Of a DNA stretch of 43,067 bases, positions 35,109-42,917 are shown one piece after another. The DNA comes from Bacteroidales bacterium (GTDB taxonomy: Bacteria > Bacteroidota > Bacteroidia > Bacteroidales > VadinHA17), in the NCBI GenBank assembly GCA_009881065.1, contig WXFE01000173.1, forward strand, positions 1 through 43,067, read 5' to 3'. The stretch's first letter is position 1. The number at the start of each line of letters is the position of its first letter. The translations under genes were made by a program, and so were the position numbers. The notes under the pieces are model-generated. The model searched no databases. It saw nothing but the letters and a program-made list of their open reading frames with translations, and was not told the origin of the DNA.

Positions 35109-36320
35109 TCAGCGAATCAGTGAAATGATTTTCTTCAGTATGTCCAAAGCTACTTCGTCCTTCGTTTTCAGTTCAAATTTATCAATATTATCGTTACTGT
35201 CAATGATGGTTACCCTGTTGGTATGGTGGCCAAATCCGGCTCCCTGATCCTTCAGTGAGTTGAGGATTATCAGGTCAAGGTTTTTCCTGCGGAGCTTACC
35301 CTTTGCGTTCTCCAGTTCATTGTCCGTCTCCAGCGCAAATCCGGCCAGCAACTGGCCCTTTCTCTTCATCTTCCCGAGGCATGCGGCGATGTCATCGGTG
35401 GGTTTCAGCCTGATGACCATATCATCATCACCTCTTTTTACCTTTGTTTCATGGCGGTGCTCCGGGGTGAAATCGGCTACGGCGGCAGCAAGGATGGCAA
35501 TATCGCAGGTGCTGAATGCTGCCACAGTTGCTTCCTTCATCTCTGCCGCAGTGGTTACGGGAACAATGGTGATGGCTCCGGAGCGGGGCTTAATACTGAC
35601 AGGTCCCAGGACCAGCGTTACATCTGCACCCATCGCGGCAGCTGCCTCGGCAAGCGCAATACCCATGCGGCCTGAAGAATAATTGCTGATATACCTGACC
35701 GGATCAATCGGTTCAACGGTAGGCCCCGCATTGATGAGAACCCTCCTGCCCTTCAGCGGCTGTTCACCTGTTTTTTTTTTTGAGAGGAACTCCCTGAGTT
35801 CTCTTACTATTACCTCCGGCTCGGCCATACGGCCCTTGCCATCAAGTCCGCTGGCAAGCTCGCCGGTATCAGGCTCAATGATGTGATTGCCAAATGACTT
35901 CAGCCTCTCAATATTACTTATTGTTGCCGGGTGTGCCAGCATATCCATGTCCATTGCCGGGGCAAGGAAGACCGGACACCGTGCCGAGAGATATGTGGTC
36001 AGGAGCAGATTGTCTGCAATGCCTGCGGCCATCTTTCCAATGCTGTTGGCAGTTGCCGGAGCAATAAGATAAAGATCTGCCCAGAGACCCAGGCTGATAT
36101 GACTGTTCCATCGTCCGTCTTCCGGATCGAAGAAATCCGATATAACCGGATTCCTTGAAAGGGTGGCCAGGGTCAACGGTGTGATAAACTCCTTTGCCAG
36201 CGGGGTCATCACAACCTTTACCTCAGCACCTTCCTTAACAAGCAACCGGATGATGACAGCAGCTTTGTAGGCTGCTATACCTCCGGTGACTCCAAGCAGT
36301 ATTTTCCTGCCTTCCAGCAT
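35109..36320 (-). CDS. coaBC: Bifunctional phosphopantothenoylcysteine decarboxylase / phosphopantothenate-cysteine ligase
   Basis: CoaBC performs two consecutive steps of coenzyme A synthesis. The 403-residue protein has the flavin-dependent CoaC half (about 1-185: LLGVTGGIAAYKA, the catalytic-His region NSHISLGLWADLYLIAPATANSIGKMA, PAMDMDM) and the CoaB half (about 186-400: VLINAGPTVEPIDPVRYISNYSSGRMGIALAEAA, KPTDDI, GFALETDN, and a K-x-D-x-I-x-x-N segment, KNLDLIILN). coaE, the last step of the pathway, is at 5451 in another operon. It sits between rpoZ (8-base gap) and DUF4835. Confidence 0.97.
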   Translation of the reverse strand: MLEGRKILLGVTGGIAAYKAAVIIRLLVKEGAEVKVVMTPLAKEFITPLTLATLSRNPVISDFFDPEDGRWNSHISLGLWADLYLIAPATANSIGKMAAGIADNLLLTTYLSARCPVFLAPAMDMDMLAHPATISNIERLKSFGNHIIEPDTGELASGLDGKGRMAEPEVIVRELREFLSKKKTGEQPLKGRRVLINAGPTVEPIDPVRYISNYSSGRMGIALAEAAAAMGADVTLVLGPVSIKPRSGAITIVPVTTAAEMKEATVAAFSTCDIAILAAAVADFTPEHRHETKVKRGDDDMVIRLKPTDDIAACLGKMKRKGQLLAGFALETDNELENAKGKLRRKNLDLIILNSLKDQGAGFGHHTNRVTIIDSNDNIDKFELKTKDEVALDILKKIISLIR

Positions 36321-36328
36321 GTTGCCAG

Positions 36329-36664
36329 TTATTTCCTCTGCTTCTGCTCCTTGTCAGGATTGCGGTAATATATCTTATCTTCCTCAAACTCGGAAAGAGC
36401 GATAAGTGTAGGCTTCGGCAGCCTCTCGTAAAACTTTGATATCTCTATCTGTTCCCTGTTCTCGAAAACCTCTTCCAGATTGTCATTGAATGAAGCAAAC
36501 TCTTCCAGCTTTGAGTTCAGTTCCTGCTTCATCTCAACCGATATCTGATTTGCCCTTCTGCTGCAGATAATGACGCTTTCGTAAATATTCCCCGTCTGGG
36601 CATCGAATTTGTCAATATCCCTCGTAATGGTTGTCAGGGGCGCATTTATCTTTTTGTAATCCAT
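36329..36664 (-). CDS. rpoZ: RNA polymerase omega-like subunit, Bacteroidota form
   Basis: The 111-residue protein resembles the RNA polymerase Rpb6/omega family: the conserved NIYESVIICSRRANQIS at about residues 27-43 matches the R-A-x-Q-I core helix. The extended C-terminus (KFYERLPKPTLIALSEFEEDKIYYRNP) is characteristic of the Bacteroidota type. It assists RNA polymerase assembly. Position between bamD and coaBC is the usual one. Confidence 0.9.
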   Translation of the reverse strand: MDYKKINAPLTTITRDIDKFDAQTGNIYESVIICSRRANQISVEMKQELNSKLEEFASFNDNLEEVFENREQIEISKFYERLPKPTLIALSEFEEDKIYYRNPDKEQKQRK

Positions 36665-36680
36665 TTTTATATTGATGATT

Positions 36681-37499
36681 TCAGTTGTTTTCAGTCTGTT
36701 TCACGGCTGGGTCCGCCTTCAGGTACTTTGTCGTGCTTTCAAATATCCTGTTCACATCCTTCGTGAATTTGCTCTGAGGGTACTCTTCTATAAACGAATA
36801 ATACTCGTCAAGTGTTGTCTGGTAGCGCTCAACCTTTTTCTCGGGAACACTGTTCACGGCAAGGAGGTAGAGGGCATCAAGCTTGAGAAACATAAGCTCC
36901 TCCCGGTATTTTGTCTCAGGATACTCCTTCAGGCTGTTTGCCAGTGATACTGTTGCTGCGCGGTATTCCTTAAGGTCATAGTAGAGCCTGGCGCTCAGGT
37001 ATGATTTCTCGACCAGCTTTTCCTGAAGCTCAAGAATTTTTGCCTTGCATTCATCATTATGGGTGCTTGTCGGATATCGCTGCATGAATATCGTAAAGCT
37101 CTCAATTGCCTTCCTGGTGTTTGCCTGATCAAGCTCAGGCCTGGGACTCTGGTAATAATCGCACAGGGCTGACAGGTAGGAAGCTTCCTCGGCATTGTTG
37201 CTGCCAGGATAGGTGTCGGCAAACTCCTGGTAAAACCTCCCTGCCATCATATAGTCGCGAATCCTGAAATGTGCCTGGGCATTGATCCAGTTGAGCTGCT
37301 CAGCATGATCGGTAGCCCTGTATCTGGGCAGAATCTGTGAGAGAAGCTCAATAGACCTGATGTATTTGCCATCATCATAATAGTCAAATATCTTTTGTCT
37401 TTTGAGCTCGTAGTCAGTACTCTTGAGGAGCTTCTCATACTCACCGCATGAAGTGATGACGAGAGCAAGCATAAAGAATATTATCGGTCTGATCCTCAT
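36681..37499 (-). CDS. bamD: Outer-membrane assembly lipoprotein BamD
   Basis: BamD is the essential lipoprotein of the BAM complex that inserts beta-barrels. The 272-residue protein has a lipoprotein signal with lipobox VITSC (Cys about residue 18), followed by GEYEKLLKSTDYELKRQKIFDYYDDGKYIRSIELL and TPR-like helical repeats (DHAEQLNWINAQAHFRIRDYMMAGRFYQEFADTYPGSNNAEEASYLSALCDY...). BamD orthologues begin the same way in Bacteroidota. It heads the leftward operon, 16 bases before rpoZ. Confidence 0.94.
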   Translation of the reverse strand: MRIRPIIFFMLALVITSCGEYEKLLKSTDYELKRQKIFDYYDDGKYIRSIELLSQILPRYRATDHAEQLNWINAQAHFRIRDYMMAGRFYQEFADTYPGSNNAEEASYLSALCDYYQSPRPELDQANTRKAIESFTIFMQRYPTSTHNDECKAKILELQEKLVEKSYLSARLYYDLKEYRAATVSLANSLKEYPETKYREELMFLKLDALYLLAVNSVPEKKVERYQTTLDEYYSFIEEYPQSKFTKDVNRIFESTTKYLKADPAVKQTENN

Positions 37500-37515
37500 A
37501 CCCGGAAATGTTGCG

Positions 37516-37523
37516 CAAAATTA
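37516..37523 (-). promoter_or_regulatory. Probable -7 element TAATTTTG for the bamD operon
   Basis: TAATTTTG on the minus strand lies 17 bases before the bamD ATG. A canonical -33 TTTG is not present at 18 bases. Confidence 0.45.
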
Positions 37524-37633
37524 CTCTTTTTTTTCATTGATTGACCCAATCTGCCACAAAAGTGCACCAATAATTGAAACAGAGTAGTTAAGAGAGTGTT
37601 AATTCCGCGAAACAAATAGGTATAAATAGGTAC

Positions 37634-37663
37634 TTTGACGGTGCAATGTTTTTGATAATTTTG
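37634..37663 (+). promoter_or_regulatory. Promoter of the alpha-oxoamine synthase-like gene
   Basis: TTTG (37634-37637), an 18-base spacer and TAATTTTG (37656-37663) is a full match to TTTG-N18-TAnnTTTG. The GTG start codon is at 37690, leaving a leader of about 20 bases. Confidence 0.75.
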
Positions 37664-37689
37664 CGTGCAATAATCAAAACTATACTGAC

Positions 37690-38937
37690 GTGGATATTTT
37701 CGACAAGATCAGAAAGAACCGTGGTGCGCTCGGACAGTACCAGGAACAGGCAGACGGATATTTTATGTTCCCCAGGCTTGAAGGGGAGATAGGGCCCCGC
37801 ATGAAATTCATGGGCAAGGAGGTGCTTAACTGGAGTCTCAACAACTATCTGGGGCTCGCCAATCATCCTGAGATACGAAAGGTTGACGCCGAGGCTGCAG
37901 CACAGTACGGACTGGCATACCCGATGGGTGCCAGGATGATGTCAGGCCAGACAACCATGCACGAAAAATTTGAGGCAATGGCTGCCGAATTTGTCGGAAA
38001 GGAATCCGCATACCTGCTCAACTTCGGTTACCAGGGGATGGTCTCCATAATAGACAGCCTTGTCGGCAGGCATGATGTCATAGTGTATGATTCCGAATCA
38101 CATGCCTGCATCATGGACGGACTGAGAATGGTTCTCGCCAAAAGGTTTGTGTACGCTCACAATGACATGGAAAGCTTCGAAAAGCAGCTCCAGCGTGCAC
38201 AGAAAATCGTTGCAGAAACCGGAGGAGGAATCCTGGTCATCACTGAGGGTGTCTTCGGCATGGCTGGTGACCTCGGAGCACTTGACAAGATTGTCCCCTT
38301 CAAAAAGAAATACAAGTTCCGCCTCCTCGTTGATGATGCCCACGGCATCGGCACCATGGGCAGAACCGGAGCCGGCACCGGCGAACACTTCGGCGTTCAG
38401 GACCAGATAGATGTCTATTTCGCGACCTTCGCGAAGAGCTTCGCAGGAATAGGCGGATTCGTCGCCGGCGACAAGGAAGTGATCAGCTACCTGAGATTCA
38501 ACCTTCGTTCGCAGATCTATGCCAAGTCACTCCCGATGGCCATGACTATCGGAGCCATCAAGCGCCTCGAGATGATGAAGAACAATCCTGAGCTTCGTGA
38601 GAGACTGTGGGAGATTACCAACGCTCTTCAAAAGGGCTTCCGGGAGGCCGGCTTTGACCTCGGCCGCACACAGTCGCCCGTAACCCCGGTCTTTTTCAAT
38701 GGTGAACTGGAACAGACAACATACCTTATCAGGGACCTTCGCAGGAACTACGGCATCTTCTGCTCCGTTGTAGTCTATCCGGTGGTGCCCAGGGGAGTCA
38801 TAATGCTCAGGATAATACCTACTGCAGTTCACACGATGGAGGATGTCAATTATACTATCCAGGCCTTCAAGGAGGTGAAGAAAAAGCTTGATGCCAACGT
38901 CTACCCGAGTGATAAGATAGCAGACTTCAGGAACTGA
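37690..38937 (+). CDS. Alpha-oxoamine synthase-like PLP enzyme (serine palmitoyltransferase / KBL type)
   Basis: The 415-residue protein is a fold-type I PLP enzyme of the family that joins an amino acid to an acyl-CoA. Visible markers are the substrate strand WSLNNYLGLANHP, GMVSIIDSLVGRHDVIVYDSESHACIMDGLRM, VDDAHGIGTMGRTGAGTGEHFG (the PLP-binding DAHG) and the Schiff-base lysine K249 in TFAKSFAGIGGF. The likely activities are serine palmitoyltransferase (sphingolipid synthesis, common in Bacteroidota) or glycine C-acetyltransferase-like; the usual SRFLNG segment reads GARMMSG here, so the substrate is uncertain. It starts with GTG at 37690, the only start fitting the promoter, and stands alone. 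Confidence 0.82.
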   Translation: MDIFDKIRKNRGALGQYQEQADGYFMFPRLEGEIGPRMKFMGKEVLNWSLNNYLGLANHPEIRKVDAEAAAQYGLAYPMGARMMSGQTTMHEKFEAMAAEFVGKESAYLLNFGYQGMVSIIDSLVGRHDVIVYDSESHACIMDGLRMVLAKRFVYAHNDMESFEKQLQRAQKIVAETGGGILVITEGVFGMAGDLGALDKIVPFKKKYKFRLLVDDAHGIGTMGRTGAGTGEHFGVQDQIDVYFATFAKSFAGIGGFVAGDKEVISYLRFNLRSQIYAKSLPMAMTIGAIKRLEMMKNNPELRERLWEITNALQKGFREAGFDLGRTQSPVTPVFFNGELEQTTYLIRDLRRNYGIFCSVVVYPVVPRGVIMLRIIPTAVHTMEDVNYTIQAFKEVKKKLDANVYPSDKIADFRN

Positions 38938-39017
38938 TCCGCCTCACGCTATTGGGGTATGCGGGCTGGTTTTCTGATGACAGGCAGACCGGAGGATATG
39001 GTTGATGTTCTAAAGTG

Positions 39018-39404
39018 TCAGAAATTGGGATTGTAAAACCGGCTTATGGCACCCATGTAATACTCAATCCATCCTTGTGCAATATTCTGGTAGTCTTCCA
39101 CCGGTATATTTGTATGCACAACGGTTACTGCCGTTTTTCCTCCGTTGCCATTTATGGTGATTGTAACATGTGATTCAACTTCACGGTCACCAAAATACCA
39201 CTCCTGCACAACCTTCCTGTTCGGCACAAGGTCAATTATACGTCCGCATATATCGCCGTCCCACATATTGAACTCCTCTCCTGCCTTCGAAGGCATTATG
39301 GCCGGGTAGCCCGACCAGAGTTCAATTGTGTACGGATTTGTCAGTGCGGCATAAATGTCAGATGGCTCAGCATTTATATGAAATGTTTTCTTGAAATTTC
39401 GCAT
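39018..39404 (-). CDS. SRPBCC/AHSA1-type START-like domain protein
   Basis: The 128-residue protein matches the AHSA1 family: FKKTFHINAEPSDIYAALTNPYTIELWSG at the start, EEFNMWDGDICGRIIDL in the middle, VVQEWYFGD, then a beta-rich region and a C-terminal helix (YQNIAQGWIEYYMGAISRFY). The fold has a ligand cavity; eukaryotic relatives stimulate Hsp90, but bacterial ligands are unknown. It is just downstream of trxB on the same strand (37-base gap). Confidence 0.85.
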   Translation of the reverse strand: MRNFKKTFHINAEPSDIYAALTNPYTIELWSGYPAIMPSKAGEEFNMWDGDICGRIIDLVPNRKVVQEWYFGDREVESHVTITINGNGGKTAVTVVHTNIPVEDYQNIAQGWIEYYMGAISRFYNPNF

Positions 39405-39441
39405 GGCAGGCGTTTGTTTCCCCTTTTTATCAATTCATTTT

Positions 39442-40437
39442 TTAATGTCCCTGTTCCGCGAGATATCTCTCAGCGTCAATTGCCGCTTTACAGCCGCTTC
39501 CGGCAGCAGTGACAGCCTGTCTGTAGACACGGTCAGCCACATCGCCTGCGGCGAACACCCCCGGCACACGCGTACGTGTTGATCCCGGATCGGTGATTAT
39601 GTATCCTGTCTCATCGGTTTCCACCCATGGCCTGAACACATCCGAGTTTGGCGTATGCCCTATGGCCAGGAAGAATCCGTCAATGTTTATGCTGAACTTC
39701 TCCTCTTCAGGCGTTCCCCTGCCTCTGACAACAACAGCGCCCTCAACTCCTCCTGTTCCGAAAAGGTCCTCAACCTGGCATTTCCACAGGACCTCTATAT
39801 TTGGTGTATTCATCACCCTTTGCTGCATGGCCTTGCTGGCCCTCAGCACATCACGTCTTACAATCATGTAAACCTTCCGGCAGAGGCCTGCCAGGTATGT
39901 TGCCTCCTCACATGCCGTGTCACCGCCTCCGACCACTGCCACATCCTTTCCGCGATAGAAGAATCCGTCACAGGTGGCGCAGGCTGAAACACCCATACCG
40001 GCATATTTCTTTTCACCAGGTATGCCTAGATACTTCGCCGTGGCGCCGGTTGCAATAATCACGGTATCTGCCTCTATCTCCACGCTGTCGTCAAAAGTAA
40101 CCTTTAGCGGCTTCCCCGAGAAATCTGATGATGTTGCTATTCCAAACCGTATCTCCGTTCCGAATCTTTCACACTGTTTGCGGAGATCTTCCATCATCAC
40201 GGGGCCGGTGACACCATCAGGGTACCCCGGGAAGTTGTCAACCTCTGTGGTGGTGGTAAGCTGACCGCCCTGCTGCAACCCGGTGTAGAGCACCGGTTTC
40301 AGGTTTGCACGGGCAGCATATATGCCTGCAGTGTATCCTGCCGGCCCGGAGCCAATGATAAGGCATCTTGCCTTTTCGGTCGCAGTGGCAGGCTTCTTCT
40401 CATCACTGCCTGTCTCAAGCGGTTTGAAAAACTGCAT
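39442..40437 (-). CDS. trxB: Thioredoxin reductase
   Basis: TrxB transfers NADPH electrons through FAD to thioredoxin. The 331 residues carry the FAD site GSGPAGYTAG (29-38), the redox-active CATC (153-156), the NADPH Rossmann motif VVGGGDTACEEA and the C-terminal FAD segment TRVPGVFAAGDVADRVYRQAVTAAGSGCKAA. The ATG at 40437 is chosen; the longer frame from 40494 would overlap the DUF6599 gene and translate the promoter. Confidence 0.96.
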   Translation of the reverse strand: MQFFKPLETGSDEKKPATATEKARCLIIGSGPAGYTAGIYAARANLKPVLYTGLQQGGQLTTTTEVDNFPGYPDGVTGPVMMEDLRKQCERFGTEIRFGIATSSDFSGKPLKVTFDDSVEIEADTVIIATGATAKYLGIPGEKKYAGMGVSACATCDGFFYRGKDVAVVGGGDTACEEATYLAGLCRKVYMIVRRDVLRASKAMQQRVMNTPNIEVLWKCQVEDLFGTGGVEGAVVVRGRGTPEEEKFSINIDGFFLAIGHTPNSDVFRPWVETDETGYIITDPGSTRTRVPGVFAAGDVADRVYRQAVTAAGSGCKAAIDAERYLAEQGH

Positions 40438-40462
40438 ATTGCTATTTTCTCTGTTAAGACGA

Positions 40463-40495
40463 CAAAAATAGCAAATAAATGTAACCGATATCAAA
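40463..40495 (-). promoter_or_regulatory. Probable promoter of trxB
   Basis: TATTTTTG (40463-40470) on the minus strand fits the -7 consensus; TTTG (40492-40495) lies 21 bases upstream. It covers the last codons of the DUF6599 gene. Confidence 0.5.
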
Positions 40496-41294
40496 AAGTG
40501 ATAATTATGTGTCCGGGAGACACTACTAAAATGGTTGAATCACTGCCACCTGCGCTCTTTCCGGAACCTGTTCCGTTCATCTCCTCACGGATGAACTGCC
40601 CTGCAGCCAGTTCGCTGTCAAACTTCATCGATGCAATGGTATCCGTGCCATGCCTTATCAGCAGGGCGCTGTACCCGGAAACCCTGCCAAGCTTTTCAGA
40701 CAGTCCGGGAATGCCGTTATAGACTCCAAGAGGGCCTCTGACCAGTACCGCACCCCTCATTGTATCATCATCGAGGACATCCTTATAGAAACTGCGAGGG
40801 TCAAATGATGGTTCCGCAATATTTTCAATCATCAGCCTGGCCAGATCAGCGGTGCGTTTCTGATCATCGTCGCTGCCGGTATCATTGATTATGCTGACGT
40901 AATATGGCCCCTTGCAGAATTGCAACTGGTAAGCCGAACGGCACAGGTGCTCCGTCAGCCTGGCACCTCCGTTGCAGCGGAAACGCGAGACGGAGAATAT
41001 GCCAAAAGCAGCTTCATGGTCCTTCATCCGGTACACTTCGGCCCTGATGTCACTGCCTTCAATCACAAGCTCAGTAACAAGCAGCGTATCAAAACCATAC
41101 TCCAGGTACAGCTCTGCTCCACCGTTTATGTAACCATACAATGATGTCTCGGTAAAAACCCTGCTCCGGGCCGATTCAATCCCATTCATCCCGGCAAGTG
41201 CGCGGGGTACGACAACAGACTGTGCCCCGGCAGAGACCGTGATGATGACGGCTGCCGCAACTGCAAGCACTTTTCCTGAAAGCATCTCAGACAT
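40491..41294 (-). CDS. DUF6599 family exported protein
   Basis: The 267-residue protein has an N-terminal signal (VLAVAAAVIITVSAGA, cleavage near residue 25). YINGGAELYLEYGFD at about residues 54-68 is the signature of DUF6599; VYRMKDHEAAFGIFSVSRF and KGPYYVSIIND follow in family order. Function is unknown. It lies between the DUF362 gene (upstream) and trxB (downstream) on the same strand; its translation start sits beside the 18-nt repeat array, which would form its mRNA leader. Confidence 0.8.
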   Translation of the reverse strand: MSEMLSGKVLAVAAAVIITVSAGAQSVVVPRALAGMNGIESARSRVFTETSLYGYINGGAELYLEYGFDTLLVTELVIEGSDIRAEVYRMKDHEAAFGIFSVSRFRCNGGARLTEHLCRSAYQLQFCKGPYYVSIINDTGSDDDQKRTADLARLMIENIAEPSFDPRSFYKDVLDDDTMRGAVLVRGPLGVYNGIPGLSEKLGRVSGYSALLIRHGTDTIASMKFDSELAAGQFIREEMNGTGSGKSAGGSDSTILVVSPGHIIITF

Positions 41295-41308
41295 AAATAT
41301 CCAATAGT

Positions 41309-41398
41309 TTTATCCCGGTATCACTATTTTTCCGGTCTCACCTTCCATCCCGGTCTCACCATTTATACCGGTATTACCTTTTATCCCAATATTACCTC
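41309..41398. repeat. 18-nt imperfect tandem repeat spanning the DUF362 gene stop codon
   Basis: Five units are aligned on CCGGT (41315, 41332, 41350, 41368) and CCAAT (41386), spaced 17, 18, 18 and 18 bases. The plus-strand consensus is roughly TTTATCCCGGTATCACC. The rightmost unit contains the last codons and stop of the leftward DUF362 gene (minus-strand reading GTAATA..GGATAA). On the minus strand three of the five units carry TAA where the gene has its stop. Confidence 0.75.
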
Positions 41399-42586
41399 CC
41401 TCAGCTCGATCTTCTCCCTGTCGGCAACACCCAATGACAGCTTCTCCGCCTGCAGCATGAATTCCAGTCCCTGCGGTGTGGGTGCTTTCTGAAGCCCTTC
41501 GGCAATCCTCCTGGCGATAACAACATCAAACCCGATACGGTCAACTGCAACAGGATCGGATCCGGTAATAATGGTGTGATAGTCACAGAAGAACTGCGGG
41601 TTGGCACCAGGACCACCGTTGAAACATCCCTTGATGCCGTCAACGATGTTCAGAACAACCTTGTCGCGCAGAGGCGCAAAGGCACATACCTGGGCGCATG
41701 TCTCGTTCCACAGCTTCGCATGAAGCCTGCCCGTATTAGAGACAGACCCAAAGGCAAGGTTTTTAAGCGCCAGTGTCACCGTCATGCCGGCATTTTTAAG
41801 TATGGGGATATTGATGATCCTGTCAAGCTCCTGCGTTACAATTTTGGTAAAGTATGAATACTTGCCTCCGTTGACCATGTAAGGCATGGTGTACTCGTCA
41901 TACTCACCCTCAACGTCAGCCCAGTAGTACCAGTCGCGGTCAATCATATGCTCACCGTAGAGCTTGCCGTCCTTGCCGTAGTAGAGACCCTCCTTATCCA
42001 TCTGTTCGGTACCTGTGATGCGTATTCCCGGGTAGTTTTCCTGTGTGAATCCCACATCTGTCAATTCAAACTCACGACGATCCCATATTGTAAGCTGCGA
42101 TCTCTTTATGCCGCTCTCCTCAAGCTGGGCTATCACCGCCCTCACCACCTCATGGCTGGTGCTGAGGCTCTTTCCTGCCACCGGGTTTACCTTGAGGCCG
42201 ATTCTTTCGCCCGGTTTGACAAATTTCCTCCAGGCCTTTTTCAGTTTTTTCTCTCCTGTCAGTTCGAGCATCGAGCGTGCTATCATGTCATATACCTCCT
42301 GCTCCACTATGAGGTTATCCCTGACTGAACGGCTGTTTTTCACCATAACCACGCGTCCGGGATAGAGACCGGGCATCGAATTCGGACCCCTGGCAATCTT
42401 TGCAGCATCAGCTATGTTGGTGTCAGGTTTGTCCTGCTGAGTCTCCCGGTCAGCATTCTCCGGGTTCACAACACTGGCAGCGGTGGCCGTTGCGGCTCCC
42501 ATTGCCTGAGCTACCGGTGCTGCTGCAGCGGCTGCGGCTCCTGCACCCGCCAGGCGCAGGAAGTTACGGCGATTGACCTGATTCAT
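41381..42586 (-). CDS. Tat-exported DUF362 family protein
   Basis: The 401-residue protein starts MNQVNRRNFLRLAG with a twin-arginine motif (RR at 6-7) and an alanine-rich hydrophobic stretch, indicating Tat export, which implies folding or cofactor loading before transport. The body matches DUF362: GRVVMVKN, KPGERIGLKVNPVAGKSLSTSHEVVRAVI, LTIWDRREFELTDVGF, INIPILKNAGMTVTLALKNLAFG, VCAFAPLRDKVVLNIVDGIKGCFNGGPG and ITGSDPVAVDRIGFDVV. A ferredoxin-type CxxCxxC cluster motif is absent. The ATG at 42586 is chosen because it puts the Tat motif at the usual position; the stop codon is part of the 18-nt repeat. Confidence 0.85.
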   Translation of the reverse strand: MNQVNRRNFLRLAGAGAAAAAAAPVAQAMGAATATAASVVNPENADRETQQDKPDTNIADAAKIARGPNSMPGLYPGRVVMVKNSRSVRDNLIVEQEVYDMIARSMLELTGEKKLKKAWRKFVKPGERIGLKVNPVAGKSLSTSHEVVRAVIAQLEESGIKRSQLTIWDRREFELTDVGFTQENYPGIRITGTEQMDKEGLYYGKDGKLYGEHMIDRDWYYWADVEGEYDEYTMPYMVNGGKYSYFTKIVTQELDRIINIPILKNAGMTVTLALKNLAFGSVSNTGRLHAKLWNETCAQVCAFAPLRDKVVLNIVDGIKGCFNGGPGANPQFFCDYHTIITGSDPVAVDRIGFDVVIARRIAEGLQKAPTPQGLEFMLQAEKLSLGVADREKIELREVILG

Positions 42587-42626
42587 GATTCTTCTTTGTG
42601 AGATGATAACGTATTTAAAGGACAAA

Positions 42627-42634
42627 CAAATATA
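42627..42634 (-). promoter_or_regulatory. Possible -7 element TATATTTG for the DUF362 gene
   Basis: TATATTTG on the minus strand lies about 40 bases before the ATG at 42586. No TTTG is found at 18-19 bases. Confidence 0.4.
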
Positions 42635-42694
42635 AATGTTTGTACCGGTGCGTCATATTTCATTTTTTATGCCGGATAGCAGGCCTCAGCTTTT

Positions 42695-42725
42695 TTTGCA
42701 TAATCAGAATTGTTAATTAATTTTG
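42695..42725 (+). promoter_or_regulatory. Promoter of tRNA-Pro
   Basis: TTTG (42695-42698), a 19-base spacer and TAATTTTG (42718-42725) match the phylum consensus; the tRNA begins 17 bases later. Confidence 0.65.
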
Positions 42726-42741
42726 CACCGCTTTAAAAGCA

Positions 42742-42816
42742 CGGGATGTAGCTCAGCCCGGTTAGAGTACTTGTCTGGGGGGCAAGGGGCCCCGGGTTCA
42801 AATCCCGGCATCCCGA
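42742..42816 (+). tRNA. tRNA-Pro (GGG anticodon)
   Basis: A full cloverleaf is visible. The acceptor stem CGGGATG (42742-42748) pairs with CATCCCG (42809-42815), discriminator A at 42816. The D stem is GCTC/GAGT. The anticodon stem CTTGT/GCAAG encloses the loop CTGGGGG, giving anticodon GGG. The T arm is CCGGG-TTCAAAT-CCCGG with a 5-base variable loop. The 3' CCA is not encoded. Confidence 0.96.
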
Positions 42817-42824
42817 CTGAGCAG

Positions 42825-42862
42825 AAAAAATCCACCCGCCGGAATTGGCGGGTGAATTTTTT
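42825..42862 (+). terminator. Terminator after tRNA-Pro
   Basis: CACCCGCC (42833-42840) pairs with GGCGGGTG (42847-42854) around a 6-base loop, flanked by AAAAAA and TTTTTT. The symmetry means it can also end transcription of the convergent gene whose stop is at 42918. Confidence 0.8.
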
Positions 42863-42917
42863 GCTTTTAAGGGTGACCGGAAAGCGCCTGTTTCCGGGAA
42901 AGTCTCTCCAATGCCTT

